From: Cyanobacteriota bacterium
Lineage (GTDB): Bacteria > Acidobacteriota > Vicinamibacteria > Vicinamibacterales > UBA2999
Direction: 5' to 3'
Assembly (NCBI GenBank): GCA_019752015.1
Contig: JAIEMQ010000028.1
Span: forward strand, 1-64,000
Length of the DNA stretch: 64,000 bases
Shown here: piece after piece, positions 17,108 to 26,034 of the stretch
Layout of the letters: every line of letters starts with the position of its first letter
Position numbering within the stretch: the first letter of the stretch is position 1
Notes under the pieces: generated by a model
Databases searched by the model: none
The model's input: only the letters and a program-made list of their open reading frames with translations
What the model was told of the DNA's origin: nothing
Translations under genes and position numbers: made by a program

Positions 17108-17530
17108 TTACCGGATGACGAGCCGGTCGTTGACGGCAGTCACCCCGGCCGTGTCGCGCGCGAGCTGAACCGCCTTGGTCCGTTCAGCTTCCGAATGGAC
17201 TGAGCCGCTCAGCGTCACAACGGTGCCCTTTGTGTCGACATCGATCGAGAGCGCCTTGACGGTATCGTCGAGCGCCATCTTCGATTTGATCTTCGCGGTC
17301 AACGCGCCTTCGTTCAGCGCCTGCTCGGCAACTGCGGCGCCAGTGGCAACCTTCTCCCCAATCGCGGCACCAGTCTGCCGTGCCTTTTCAGTGTCGACGC
17401 CCGGCGTTGCCTGGCGCGCGGACGCCGGCGTTTCGACGCCGTCACCGCCGAGCCGGTAACCGAGGAAAAACGCTGCCGCCGCGGCCACGATCACAAAGAG
17501 GATCACCAGCCGGAAGAGTGCTCGAAACAT
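17108..17530 (-). CDS. BON-domain membrane-anchored protein
   Basis: A 140-residue protein: one membrane segment (about 5-22), a linker, and a BON domain (about 75-140) with LTAKIKSKMALDD, LSIDVDTKGTVVTLSGSV and AGVTAVNDRLVI. BON domains bind membranes or stabilise envelope structures in the periplasm. The ATG at 17530 is preferred over one ten codons upstream because GGAGGG lies eight bases before it. It is the last gene of a minus-strand series and lies 46 bases after the SRPBCC gene. Confidence 0.85.
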   Translation of the reverse strand: MFRALFRLVILFVIVAAAAAFFLGYRLGGDGVETPASARQATPGVDTEKARQTGAAIGEKVATGAAVAEQALNEGALTAKIKSKMALDDTVKALSIDVDTKGTVVTLSGSVHSEAERTKAVQLARDTAGVTAVNDRLVIR

Positions 17531-17576
17531 CGGTCGTCCCTCCGCCCGATGCTCAAGCATTCACCGTGCCAGTGCG

Positions 17577-18125
17577 TTACGGCCGCGGCTTGCCGCTTTC
17601 GACCAGCGTCTTCATGTTCTGGATGGCGCCGGTAAACATCGCCGTGCGCGCCGCCTTATCCTTCTCACGCGCGCCATCGTCGGGCAGCATCGAGTTGTCG
17701 TACATCAGCGTGTAGACGATCTTCGAGGTCTTGTCGGTGACCGGCCGTACTTCGACGGTGCCGTGGTACAGGTTGTAGGGCCGTACCTCGCGCGGCGTCT
17801 GCGTATAGGTGTACGAGTACTGGGTCTTGGCGACGAGCACTTCGTTGGCGACCGAGCGCACCGAGCCGACCTCGCCCTCGACTCCCGACAGCATCTTGCA
17901 GCTCTTGACGGCCGGCAGCCATTCGGCGATGTCGCAGTACTTGCCGACGCGCGCCCAGACCTCGGCGGCTGGCTTGTTCACATCGATTTCCAGCGGGATC
18001 GTAGTGTAGGTCGGATTGGCCACGACGACGCTGGCGGTTGGCGCGGGCGCCGGCGCCTGCGCCAGTGCCGGCGCGGGAGCACCGCACAACATTGCCGCCG
18101 CAAGAATCCGGGTAACTCGAGTCAT
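17577..18125 (-). CDS. Exported SRPBCC (START-like) domain protein
   Basis: A 182-residue protein with a signal peptide (cut after ALAQA) and an SRPBCC/polyketide-cyclase-like fold: IPLEIDVNKPAAEVWARVGKYCDIAEWLPAVK is the classic first strand and helix, split by GVEGEVGSVRSV and EVRPYNLYHGTVEV strands, closing with a long C-terminal helix. It would bind a hydrophobic ligand in the periplasm; the ligand is unknown. It lies 38 bases after the ankyrin gene in the same direction. Confidence 0.8.
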   Translation of the reverse strand: MTRVTRILAAAMLCGAPAPALAQAPAPAPTASVVVANPTYTTIPLEIDVNKPAAEVWARVGKYCDIAEWLPAVKSCKMLSGVEGEVGSVRSVANEVLVAKTQYSYTYTQTPREVRPYNLYHGTVEVRPVTDKTSKIVYTLMYDNSMLPDDGAREKDKAARTAMFTGAIQNMKTLVESGKPRP

Positions 18126-18163
18126 GTATCAACGCCTCCGCGCGGAAGCTTAGATCAGATTGG

Positions 18164-19516
18164 CTATTGGCGCGCCGTGCCGCTGCGACCGCCGCGCTCG
18201 GCCAAAAAGGAGGCGACGCTTTCGAACTTGAGCGCTTTGGCCGCATCCAGAGCCGTGCGGCCGTCGCTGTTGTACGCGTTCAGATCGACACCCTGCTCGG
18301 CGGCGATCTTCACGCTTTCGAGCATCAGCGTCTCTCGTTCCCGTCGATCGGGTTGCACCCAGCCAACACCGCCGCCCATGCCCGCCGCGGCCATCACGGC
18401 ATTGGTGACTTGCGTGCGCGGTTCGACCGGATCTTCGTTGTGATAGTTCGCGTGATGCACGAACGCGCCGTTGGCGCCGTGCTTCAACAGCAGGCGCATC
18501 ACGTCCGGCTCGTTGAAGCGCGCGGCGAGCCAGAAGGGCGTGGCGCCAACGAGCTCGGGGGCGAAATTGAAATCACGCGACGATCGGCGCGTCGGCGTCC
18601 AGGTCCTGAGCGGCGCGTTGGCATCGGCGCCGTGGGAGAGCAGTGCGCTGACCATGCGAGCATCGCGTCGCATGATCGCCGCATGCAGCGCGGTGAAGCC
18701 TGGCCCCGCCGCGTTCGCATCGGCGCCGCGATCGAGCAGCCACTCGACCATGGCCGTGAAGCCGGCATGCGCGGCCATCGTGGTAACGCTGACACCCCAC
18801 GCGTCCGCATCGTTGACGTCGGCGCCGGCGGCGACCAGCAGCTTCGACGAGTCGAGATCGCCGACGCGGGCGGCGAAGAGCAGCGCGGTGTCGCGTCCGT
18901 GTGGAATGATCCGGTTGTATTCCTTCAAGCCGTGCGGCGGGACGGCCATCATCTCGGTCCATTCCGCCGATCGCGCGTGCACGTCGGCGCCGTGGGCGAG
19001 CAGGGCTTTCACGACCTCGGGATGCTTCTGCGACACGGCCCACATCAGCGCGGTCTGTTGTCGTGACGCGCGGGCATCCGTCTTCGCGCCCTTACCGAGC
19101 AGCAGCGTCACCACGTCGGCCTTGCCCGATCGCGATGCGACCATCAGCGGCGTTTCGCCGGCGAGCAGCGCGAGATTGGGATTGGCGCCGGCATCGAGCA
19201 GCCGCTTGGCCACCGGCGCGCCGGCGTTGATGCCCGCGTTCCAGAGCGGCGTTGCGCCGAGATCGTTCGCGGCATTGACATTGGCGCCGGCACGAATCAA
19301 CAGGTCGACGCTTTCGACATCGTCGCGATACGCCGCCCAATGCAATGCAGTCGTGCCGTCGGCCTCGGCGGCGTTGACGTCCGCCTTCTTCTGAATCAAC
19401 GAGCGCAGCGCGGCGCGGTCGCCCTGTTTCGCGGCCTCGATCAGCGCAGGCCGCTCGTTCGCGGCCACGGTCGCCGCGATCGCGAGCGCGATCACAATCG
19501 AGAGACGTGCCGTCAT
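18164..19516 (-). CDS. Exported ankyrin-repeat protein
   Basis: A 450-residue protein with a signal peptide (residues 1-20, ending TVAANE) and at least eight ankyrin repeats from about 24 on, each with the TALHWAA/TPLWNAG-type helix start and VNLLIRAGANVNAAN-type turns. A non-repeat insertion at about 185-215 and another at 300-345 separate repeat blocks; the last repeat ends with ALDAAKALKFESVASFLAERG. It is a protein-binding scaffold of the periplasm. Its ATG follows the DUF1552 stop with no gap, so it is translated from the same message as the DUF1592/DUF1552 pair. Confidence 0.9.
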   Translation of the reverse strand: MTARLSIVIALAIAATVAANERPALIEAAKQGDRAALRSLIQKKADVNAAEADGTTALHWAAYRDDVESVDLLIRAGANVNAANDLGATPLWNAGINAGAPVAKRLLDAGANPNLALLAGETPLMVASRSGKADVVTLLLGKGAKTDARASRQQTALMWAVSQKHPEVVKALLAHGADVHARSAEWTEMMAVPPHGLKEYNRIIPHGRDTALLFAARVGDLDSSKLLVAAGADVNDADAWGVSVTTMAAHAGFTAMVEWLLDRGADANAAGPGFTALHAAIMRRDARMVSALLSHGADANAPLRTWTPTRRSSRDFNFAPELVGATPFWLAARFNEPDVMRLLLKHGANGAFVHHANYHNEDPVEPRTQVTNAVMAAAGMGGGVGWVQPDRRERETLMLESVKIAAEQGVDLNAYNSDGRTALDAAKALKFESVASFLAERGGRSGTARQ

Positions 19517-20842
19517 CTAGATCGACACGGTATCGATCGCCAGCGGGCCGGTGCTGCCGCCCAATCGCTCGACGGGGACATCCATCTTGTCCATCAGCGT
19601 GACGAGCAGGTTCGCCATCGACGGCTTGTCGGTGTAGGCAATGTGACGCCCGCCCTTGAGCCGGCCGGCGCCGCCGCCGAGCAACAGGATCGGCAGGTTG
19701 TCCCCGGAGTGGCGGTTGCTGTTGGAGATGCCCGAGCCGTACAGGATGGTCATGTGATCGAGCAGCGACCCGTCGCCGTCCGGTGTCGCGCGCAGGCGCT
19801 CGAGGTATTTCGCGAACAGCTCGGTGTGATACCGATTGATCTTCGACATCCGCGCGACGAGCTCGGGCTGATCGCCATGATGTGACAGCGGGTGATGCGC
19901 TTCCGGCACGCCGATCTGCGGATACGGGCGCGCGCTCTGTTCCTTGCTGATCATGAAGGAGACGACGCGGGTCAGGTCGGACTGCAGCGCAAGCAGCTGC
20001 AGATCGAGCATCAGCTCGAGATGATCCTCGAAAACCGGCGGCACGCCCTGCGGTTGATCCATGAACGGCAGATCCAGATCGCGCTGCTGCTCGGCCTTCT
20101 GGATGCGGCGCTCGACGTCGCGGACCGACTCGGCGTACTCGTTGATCTTGGTCAGGTCCTGGGGACCGAGCGCCTTCCGGAGCGCGGCCAGCTTGTCGTT
20201 CACCGAATCGAGGATGCTCTTGTGCTGGCGCAGGCGCGCTTCCCGCGCCGCGCGATCGGTGCTGCCGCTGTCGCCGAACAGCTTCTCGAACACCGCGCGC
20301 GGGTTGAACTCCATCGGCAGCGGCTGCGTCTTGCTGCGCCACGACAGCGTGTGCGTGTAGACGCAGCTGAGATTCCCGGTGCAGGCGCCGGCGTTGTTGG
20401 GCGGATCCATCGCGAGCTCGAGCGACCCGAGCTGTGTCTGATGCGCGAACTGCCGCGCCAGCAGTTGATCCATCGAGACGTCGGCGACGATCTCGACTTC
20501 GTTGCGCCCGCCGCGCGTCGTTCCGGTGAGGAACGATCCGGATGCGCCGGCGTGGATGTAGTTCCAGTTCGCCTTCAGCCCCGACAGCACCAGCATCTGG
20601 TCGCGATAGGCCGCGAGCGGCTCGAGGATCGGCGTCATTTCGAAGCCGGCGCCCGTCGTCTTCGGCAGCCAGTACTCCATCGCCATGCCGTTCGGCACGT
20701 AGAAGGTCTGGAAGCGGCGCACCGGCGCGGCCGCTCGCGCGACCGCCGGCGTCATCGCATCGAGCAGCGGCAGCGAGAGGGCGGCACCCAATCCGCGAAG
20801 CACGGTACGACGGGCGAGTGGTTTCGAAGTCAGAAGCGTCAT
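19517..20842 (-). CDS. DUF1552 family exported protein
   Basis: A 441-residue protein with a Tat-like start (LARRTVLRGLGAALSLPLLDAM). It contains FYVPNGMAMEYWLPK, LSGLKANWNYIHAGASGSFLTG, the CTGNLSCVYTHTLSWRS segment with two cysteines, YAESVRDVERRIQKAE, and a C-terminal LLDHMTILYGSGISNSNRHS and NLPILLLGGGAGR, all typical of DUF1552, an alkaline-phosphatase-superfamily-like group. Such genes nearly always follow a DUF1592/1588 cytochrome gene, as here with a four-base overlap. The natural substrate is unknown. Confidence 0.92.
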   Translation of the reverse strand: MTLLTSKPLARRTVLRGLGAALSLPLLDAMTPAVARAAAPVRRFQTFYVPNGMAMEYWLPKTTGAGFEMTPILEPLAAYRDQMLVLSGLKANWNYIHAGASGSFLTGTTRGGRNEVEIVADVSMDQLLARQFAHQTQLGSLELAMDPPNNAGACTGNLSCVYTHTLSWRSKTQPLPMEFNPRAVFEKLFGDSGSTDRAAREARLRQHKSILDSVNDKLAALRKALGPQDLTKINEYAESVRDVERRIQKAEQQRDLDLPFMDQPQGVPPVFEDHLELMLDLQLLALQSDLTRVVSFMISKEQSARPYPQIGVPEAHHPLSHHGDQPELVARMSKINRYHTELFAKYLERLRATPDGDGSLLDHMTILYGSGISNSNRHSGDNLPILLLGGGAGRLKGGRHIAYTDKPSMANLLVTLMDKMDVPVERLGGSTGPLAIDTVSI

Positions 20843-23304
20843 GAAGATCCCCGCATCAGGAAAGGCGGACTGTTCACGATTCCCAGAATCAACGCCGACC
20901 AGCGATAGTCCTGCGCGGCCGCGGTGCGAACGATCTGCCGGACCGCCGGCCGATCGTAGTACTCGAGACGACGTCCCAACCCGTACGCCAGCAACTTCTC
21001 CGTCAGCGTTGCCGGGAAACGATCCGGATCGCTCAACAGCAGCTCGCGGAGCCCCTTGAGGCCGTTGATCGATGCGCCGCTGACGGTCGTGCCGATCGCA
21101 TCCACCGGCTTGCCCGATTCGTCAATGCTGCGCCACCCGCCGATCGCGTCGAAGCTCTCGAGGGCGAAGCCGGGAGGATCGATCACAGCATGACAGCTCG
21201 CGCACACCGGGTTGGTGCGGTGTTGCGCGAGCCGCTCGCGAATCGTTGGCGGCAGTGTGCCCGGCCGGACTTCGGCGAGCGTGGTGTTGACATCGGGCGG
21301 CGGTGGCGGCACGTAGATGCCGAAGATGTTGTCGAGCAGCCACTTGCCGCGCAGCACCGGCGACGTACGATCCGGATACGAGGTCGTGGCCAGGATCGCG
21401 CCCTGCCCGAGCAGGCCGCCGCGCTGATCGGGGTTGGGCAGCGTGACGCGGCGGAAGCGTGGGCCGTAGATCCCGGGAATACGGTAATGGCGCGCCAGCC
21501 GCTCGTTCACGAACGTGTAATCGGCGCGCAGCAGATCGGACACGCTGCGATCCTCGCGCAGCATGCTGTCGATGAAGAGCCGCGTTTCCTCGGTGAACGC
21601 CGCCAGCAGGTTGTCGTCGAAGTCAGGGTAGAAGTCGGGATGCGCGACGACTTCGCCGACGCGGCGGAGGTTCAGCCACTGCGATGCGAAATTGCCGACC
21701 AGTGAGGCTGCCGCGCGCGGATCCGCCAGCATGCGGCGGGCGTGCTGATCGAGAACCGCGGGCTTCGATAGTTCGCCGCGCTCGGCCGCGGCAAGCAGCG
21801 CGTCATCGGGGATGCTCGCCCACAGGAAAAACGACAGGCGCGACGCGAGCTCGATGTCGCCGGCCCGATGATCGGCGCGATCGGCATGAACACGCAGCAG
21901 GAAATCCGGATCCACGAGCATGCGCTCGAGCGCGAACTGGATGCCGGCATCGAACGACCCGCCGTCGCGCTGTCCGTGGTCGAAGAACGTCAGCAGCGTC
22001 GTGCGATCGGCCGCGGTGATCGGCCGGCGATAGGCGAGACGCGCCATGCGACCAAGGATTCGCTCCGCGCACGCGCGATCGGAGGCCGACTTCGGCTCGC
22101 AGACGAAGATCTGTTTGCGGCTCGCCGTCCTCGGGATCGTCTTGTCGACGCGATGCGGACCGCCGATATCGACCGCGCCGACCGCGGCATAGCCCATGTA
22201 AACCTGATCGTTCGTGAGCACGCGGCCGCGCTGCAGCGGCTGCGGCAAACCCTCCGGCTCCCACATCTCGCGAACGAACGACACGCCGACGACCCGGTTG
22301 CCCGCGCTCACCGGCACGCGCACGGTGAGGCCGCGGTCGCCCGTCAACTGCATGAAGGTTTCCCACTCGGGCGCACCGGCGAATCCAGGCTCGCCATCAC
22401 CGGCGTAACTCGACGCCGCCGGTGTGCCCGGCGCGTTGCCGCCGACAGTGAACCGCTTGATCAACTTGCCGTCGACGCGCACGTCTAGCTGCTGCGGCCA
22501 GCCCATGCCCATCAGGTAGTCCTGATACTGCCGGCGCAGCCGCACGGTGATTGAGTACTCGCCGTCGACCGGAACCTGATAGCGCACCGCAATGCCGCCG
22601 CGCGAGCCGAACGGCAGCTCTTCGTCCTGTCGATCGTCCTGCACCACATGCAGTGGGATCTCGAAGGTCTTGAGCCCCGGCTTCGACGGCGCGATGCCGG
22701 TCGCGAGCCGCGTCACTTGTCGCGCGGCTGAGAGATAGCGCTCGAGATGCGTTGTCGAGATGCTGAGCACGTCGGCGAAATTGTCGAAGCTGCCGTCCGC
22801 GGTGTCGTCGCCGGGCAGGAGCGCCGTCACGTCGAACGCGAGCGGATCGAGCGCCAGCAAATCACGCACGGCATTGCTGTATTCGGTGCGGTTCAGGCGA
22901 TGCACCGCGCTGATCCGTCCGGCGCGTGGCGACGCCAGCCATGCGCGATCGATGTCCGATTCGATCCACGCCACGATCGATCGCGTCGTCTGGGCGTCCG
23001 GCCTCGGCCGTCCAGCGGGCGGCATGGATCCGGCGCGCAGCCGCGCGATCACTTTTTCGAAGACTTCAGGATTGTCGTGCGGCGAGGCGGCGTCAACAGT
23101 ATCGAGCGTCAGCCCCGCGGTCTTGAGCCGCTGGTTGTGGCACGTGACGCAATAGGTGTCGAGCGTCGCCCGAAGATCCGGCGCCGGCCCGGCCGGTGTC
23201 GTTAAGGGCTGTTGCGGGACGGACCCGACACGCGCCGCCGACGCGGCGACGTATCCGCTCAAGGCCAGCGCGAAGAGGGCGGTGCGGACAAGGCGCGGGG
23301 CCAT
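20839..23304 (-). CDS. DUF1592/DUF1588/DUF1585 multi-domain c-type cytochrome
   Basis: An 821-residue exported protein. Order: signal peptide (1-27); a cytochrome-c-like module with CVTCH at about 52 and MPPAGRP axial-methionine segment; DUF1587 (VHRLNRTEYSNAVRDLL); a carbohydrate-binding-like beta region (about 200-330); DUF1595 (ERILGRMARLAYRRPIT); DUF1592 (ASRLSFFLWASIPDDALL); DUF1588 (RGGLLGQGAILATTSYPDRTSPVLRGKWLL-type, with CASCH at about 700); and DUF1585 (LLAYGLGRRLEYYDRPAVRQIV). Two CxxCH haem sites are visible. The family is common in planctomycetes and acidobacteria and is thought to serve extracellular polymer oxidation; substrate here is unknown. Confidence 0.92.
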   Translation of the reverse strand: MAPRLVRTALFALALSGYVAASAARVGSVPQQPLTTPAGPAPDLRATLDTYCVTCHNQRLKTAGLTLDTVDAASPHDNPEVFEKVIARLRAGSMPPAGRPRPDAQTTRSIVAWIESDIDRAWLASPRAGRISAVHRLNRTEYSNAVRDLLALDPLAFDVTALLPGDDTADGSFDNFADVLSISTTHLERYLSAARQVTRLATGIAPSKPGLKTFEIPLHVVQDDRQDEELPFGSRGGIAVRYQVPVDGEYSITVRLRRQYQDYLMGMGWPQQLDVRVDGKLIKRFTVGGNAPGTPAASSYAGDGEPGFAGAPEWETFMQLTGDRGLTVRVPVSAGNRVVGVSFVREMWEPEGLPQPLQRGRVLTNDQVYMGYAAVGAVDIGGPHRVDKTIPRTASRKQIFVCEPKSASDRACAERILGRMARLAYRRPITAADRTTLLTFFDHGQRDGGSFDAGIQFALERMLVDPDFLLRVHADRADHRAGDIELASRLSFFLWASIPDDALLAAAERGELSKPAVLDQHARRMLADPRAAASLVGNFASQWLNLRRVGEVVAHPDFYPDFDDNLLAAFTEETRLFIDSMLREDRSVSDLLRADYTFVNERLARHYRIPGIYGPRFRRVTLPNPDQRGGLLGQGAILATTSYPDRTSPVLRGKWLLDNIFGIYVPPPPPDVNTTLAEVRPGTLPPTIRERLAQHRTNPVCASCHAVIDPPGFALESFDAIGGWRSIDESGKPVDAIGTTVSGASINGLKGLRELLLSDPDRFPATLTEKLLAYGLGRRLEYYDRPAVRQIVRTAAAQDYRWSALILGIVNSPPFLMRGSS

Positions 23305-23325
23305 GTGACCGTCGCCAGTATAAGG

Positions 23326-24348
23326 CTAGCGAGCGGCGGCTGGACGAAGCTTCACGACCCGCTTGGTACGCGTTTCCGCGACGTAAATCGAACCATCGCG
23401 ACCCACTGCCAGGTCATGCACGGCGTTGAACACCGGATCGCCGGGCTTGCCAAACCCGATCGCCGCGACCATCTGCCAGTTGCGATCGAGCTTCAATACG
23501 CCGGTGTGCGCCGTGTCGTAGTCGGCGCGGCGAATGCCGACATAGAGCGCCCCTTCCGCGTCCGTCGCCACGCTGAACACGCGACCGGTCGTGGCGGCGT
23601 CCTTCTCGCCGATCCACTCACGCTTAAACGCGCCATCTCGATCGAACAACTGGAGACGCGAATTCTCGCGATCGGCAACGATCACATCTGTATTGCCCGT
23701 CACGAACGTCAGGCCGTGCGGATTGCTGAATTCGCCGGGGCCCGCCCCCTTCTTCCCCCATTCGCGAAGCCACGTGCCGCGGCGATCGAAGATCGCGACG
23801 CGGCTGTTGACGTAACCATCCGAGACGTAGAACGAGCCGTCCGCGCGAATGGCAATGTCCGTCGGTTGATTGAAATGCGTCGCGTCCCACTTGCCGGCGC
23901 GAGGTTCGCCGACGGCGAACAGCAACTTGCCGTCGTGCGAGAACTTGAAGACCTGTTGCAGCGCGACGTCGGTCAGAAACACGTTGTTCTCGTGATCGAC
24001 GGTGATGCCGTGCGGCACAAGGAATGTGTTGGCACCCCACGATCGAATCAGCCGGCCGGATTGCGGATCGATCTCGAGCACGGCCGGATCTTTCAGAAGC
24101 TCGGTCGCTGCCGTATCGAAGCCGCGGCCCGGACGATGGAAGACCATGACGTGGTCATTGGCATCAACCGCGACGCCGGCGGCTTCGCCCATCTCCATTC
24201 CCGGCAGGCTTGGCCATCCTTTCACTTCTTCGTAACGGGCCGCAGCCGCGACGGACGGCTCGGGATGCAGGCGCAGATCGGCGAGGGTGAGGACGATCGC
24301 CGCCGCGCCGCAAAGGAGAAAGGCATTCTGGCTGCGCATGCCGCTCAT
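23326..24348 (-). CDS. Exported NHL-repeat beta-propeller protein
   Basis: A 340-residue protein with an N-terminal signal/anchor and six NHL-type blades, each with the pattern PHGITVDHENNVFLTDVA, QPTDIAIRADGSFYVSDGY, NPHGLTFVTGNTDVIVADREN and NAVHDLAVGRDGSIYVAETR. It resembles the lyase domain of peptidyl-alpha-hydroxyglycine alpha-amidating lyase and bacterial relatives of unknown activity. The ATG at 24348 is one of three close candidates; one at 24339 would also give a signal peptide. The gene is 21 bases upstream of the DUF1592 cytochrome gene, so it probably begins that operon. Confidence 0.8.
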   Translation of the reverse strand: MSGMRSQNAFLLCGAAAIVLTLADLRLHPEPSVAAAARYEEVKGWPSLPGMEMGEAAGVAVDANDHVMVFHRPGRGFDTAATELLKDPAVLEIDPQSGRLIRSWGANTFLVPHGITVDHENNVFLTDVALQQVFKFSHDGKLLFAVGEPRAGKWDATHFNQPTDIAIRADGSFYVSDGYVNSRVAIFDRRGTWLREWGKKGAGPGEFSNPHGLTFVTGNTDVIVADRENSRLQLFDRDGAFKREWIGEKDAATTGRVFSVATDAEGALYVGIRRADYDTAHTGVLKLDRNWQMVAAIGFGKPGDPVFNAVHDLAVGRDGSIYVAETRTKRVVKLRPAAAR

Positions 24349-24368
24349 TATGCGAGAATCCCGGCACC

Positions 24369-25757
24369 ATGGCGGCACTCTTCACGGCGATCTTTGTGCT
24401 GGTCTCGGTCGCGTCAGCTTCGGCGCAATCCACCTCCGCCGAGGCTACGGCGGACAGGCACTGGCCGCAATTTCGCGGCACTCGCGCCGGCGTCGCCACC
24501 GACGATCCGCGATTGCCCGACACCTGGAGCGCCACCGAGAACGTTGCGTGGAAAATCGATGTGCCCGGCCGCAGCTGGAGCTCGCCGGTGGTGTGGGGCA
24601 ATCACGTCTTCGTCGTCACCGCGATCAACACCAGACAACCGGTGCAGACGTTGAATGCGGTCGGCACATACCTCGCGCGCTCGCTCGGCGGGCCAATGAC
24701 CGGCGCCGACATCAGCCGGCCGGTCGATGCACACCGATGGGTGCTGTACGACGTCGATTTCAATACCGGAAAGATCAACTGGGAGCGCACCGTACACGCC
24801 GCGGTGCCGCTGCAGCCGGTGCACCAGAAGAATTCGTATGCATCTGAGACGCCGGTCACCGACGGCCAGCGCGTTTACGTGTATCTCGGCTACGTCGGAC
24901 TGTTCGCGTTCGACATGAGCGGCAAGCCGGTGTGGTCGCAGCTGATGTCCGCGCCGAAAATGCGCACCGGCTGGGGCCCGGCGTCTTCACCGGTCCTCCA
25001 CGACGGCCGGCTCTACATCGTCAACGACAACGAAGAGCGATCGTTCATCGCGGCCTTCGATGCGCGCACCGGTAAAGAGCTCTGGCGCACGGCCCGCGAG
25101 AATGAAGGCTCCAACTGGTCGACGCCGTTCGTGTGGCAGAACGATCGGCGCACTGAGATCGTGACGACCGGCACGAAAGGCGTGCGCTCGTACGATCTGT
25201 CAGGCACCTTGCTGTGGCAGCTCACCGGCATGACGTCGATTCACGCGGTGACGCCGTTCGCAAGTCACGGCCTGCTGTTCGTGAGCTCCGGTTACTTTCC
25301 GGATTCCAAGCGGCCGACGTATGCGATCAAGCCGGGCGCGTCGGGCGACATCAGTTTGAAAGGCGAGGAGCGCAGCAACGAGTTCATCGCATGGTCGAAT
25401 CCGACGCTGGCGCCCGCGTATCCATCGCCGCTCGTGGTCGGCGATCAGTACTACACGCTGATGGACCGTGGCTTCGTCACGTCGAACGATCCCAGGACCG
25501 GCGACGAGATCTACGGAAGGCGGCGCATTGCGGTTGATGCGGGCACGTTCTCCGCATCGCCATGGGCTTATAACGGCAAGCTCTTCGCGATCAGCGAGGA
25601 CGGCGACACGTTCGTGATGCAGGCCGGCCGGGAATTCAAGGTGCTGGGCCGCAACTCGCTCGGCGAGATGACGCTCGCCACTCCGGCCGTTGCCAACGGC
25701 AGCGTGATCATCCGCACCGCGACGAAGCTCTATCGCATCGCGCGCGCGCCGCGATAG
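24369..25757 (+). CDS. Exported PQQ-like beta-propeller protein
   Basis: A 462-residue protein with a signal peptide (ending ASASAQS) and repeated PQQ-type propeller strands: QFRGTRAGVATDDPRLPDTW, VPGRSWSSPVVWGNHVFV, DFNTGKINWERTVH, LFAFDMSGKPVWSQLM, AFDARTGKELWRTAREN and ATPAVANGSVIIRTATKLYRI. The family includes BamB-like and uncharacterised PQQ-repeat proteins; the residues that bind PQQ in alcohol dehydrogenases cannot be confirmed. The start is divergent to the NHL gene with about 20 bases between them; a GAGAAT hexamer nine bases upstream could be its -10. Confidence 0.85.
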   Translation: MAALFTAIFVLVSVASASAQSTSAEATADRHWPQFRGTRAGVATDDPRLPDTWSATENVAWKIDVPGRSWSSPVVWGNHVFVVTAINTRQPVQTLNAVGTYLARSLGGPMTGADISRPVDAHRWVLYDVDFNTGKINWERTVHAAVPLQPVHQKNSYASETPVTDGQRVYVYLGYVGLFAFDMSGKPVWSQLMSAPKMRTGWGPASSPVLHDGRLYIVNDNEERSFIAAFDARTGKELWRTARENEGSNWSTPFVWQNDRRTEIVTTGTKGVRSYDLSGTLLWQLTGMTSIHAVTPFASHGLLFVSSGYFPDSKRPTYAIKPGASGDISLKGEERSNEFIAWSNPTLAPAYPSPLVVGDQYYTLMDRGFVTSNDPRTGDEIYGRRRIAVDAGTFSASPWAYNGKLFAISEDGDTFVMQAGREFKVLGRNSLGEMTLATPAVANGSVIIRTATKLYRIARAPR

Positions 25758-25788
25758 CGGCTATTTCCTCAGCGCCGGATGCACGTAG

Positions 25789-26034
25789 TCGAAGCACCTG
25801 CGCGTCCTCGAGCAGGCCGGGCTGATCGCCCGCGGCCGCCAAGCGCAGTGGCGGCCGTGCAGACTCGAAGCGGCGCCGCTCAAGGCCATCGCCGAGTGGA
25901 CCGAACGCTACCGGAAGATCTGGGAACAGCACTTCGACAGCCTCGAGCTCTACCTTCAAAAGATGAAAGCGGCGGACAAACGATCCGGAAAGAAAGAGGA
26001 GACCAAACATGGCGGCAAGCGGCGTAGCAAATAG
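25789..26034 (+). pseudogene. C-terminal remnant of an ArsR-family regulator
   Basis: The frame after a TAG at 25786 reads SKHLRVLEQAGLIARGR, QWRPCRLEAAPLKAIAEW, YRKIWEQHFDSLELYL, which is the recognition helix, wing and C-terminal helix of ArsR regulators that pair with AHSA1/SRPBCC genes. The first half of the winged helix is missing and no start codon is available. It ends at TAG 26032-26034, inside the start of the next gene, as is usual for ArsR-AHSA1 operons, which supports the idea that the following N-terminus came from that partner gene. Confidence 0.75.

Noticed and set aside
19892-20908. 338-codon frame antisense to DUF1552
   Set aside because: Shadow frame; DUF1552 motifs are continuous on the other strand.
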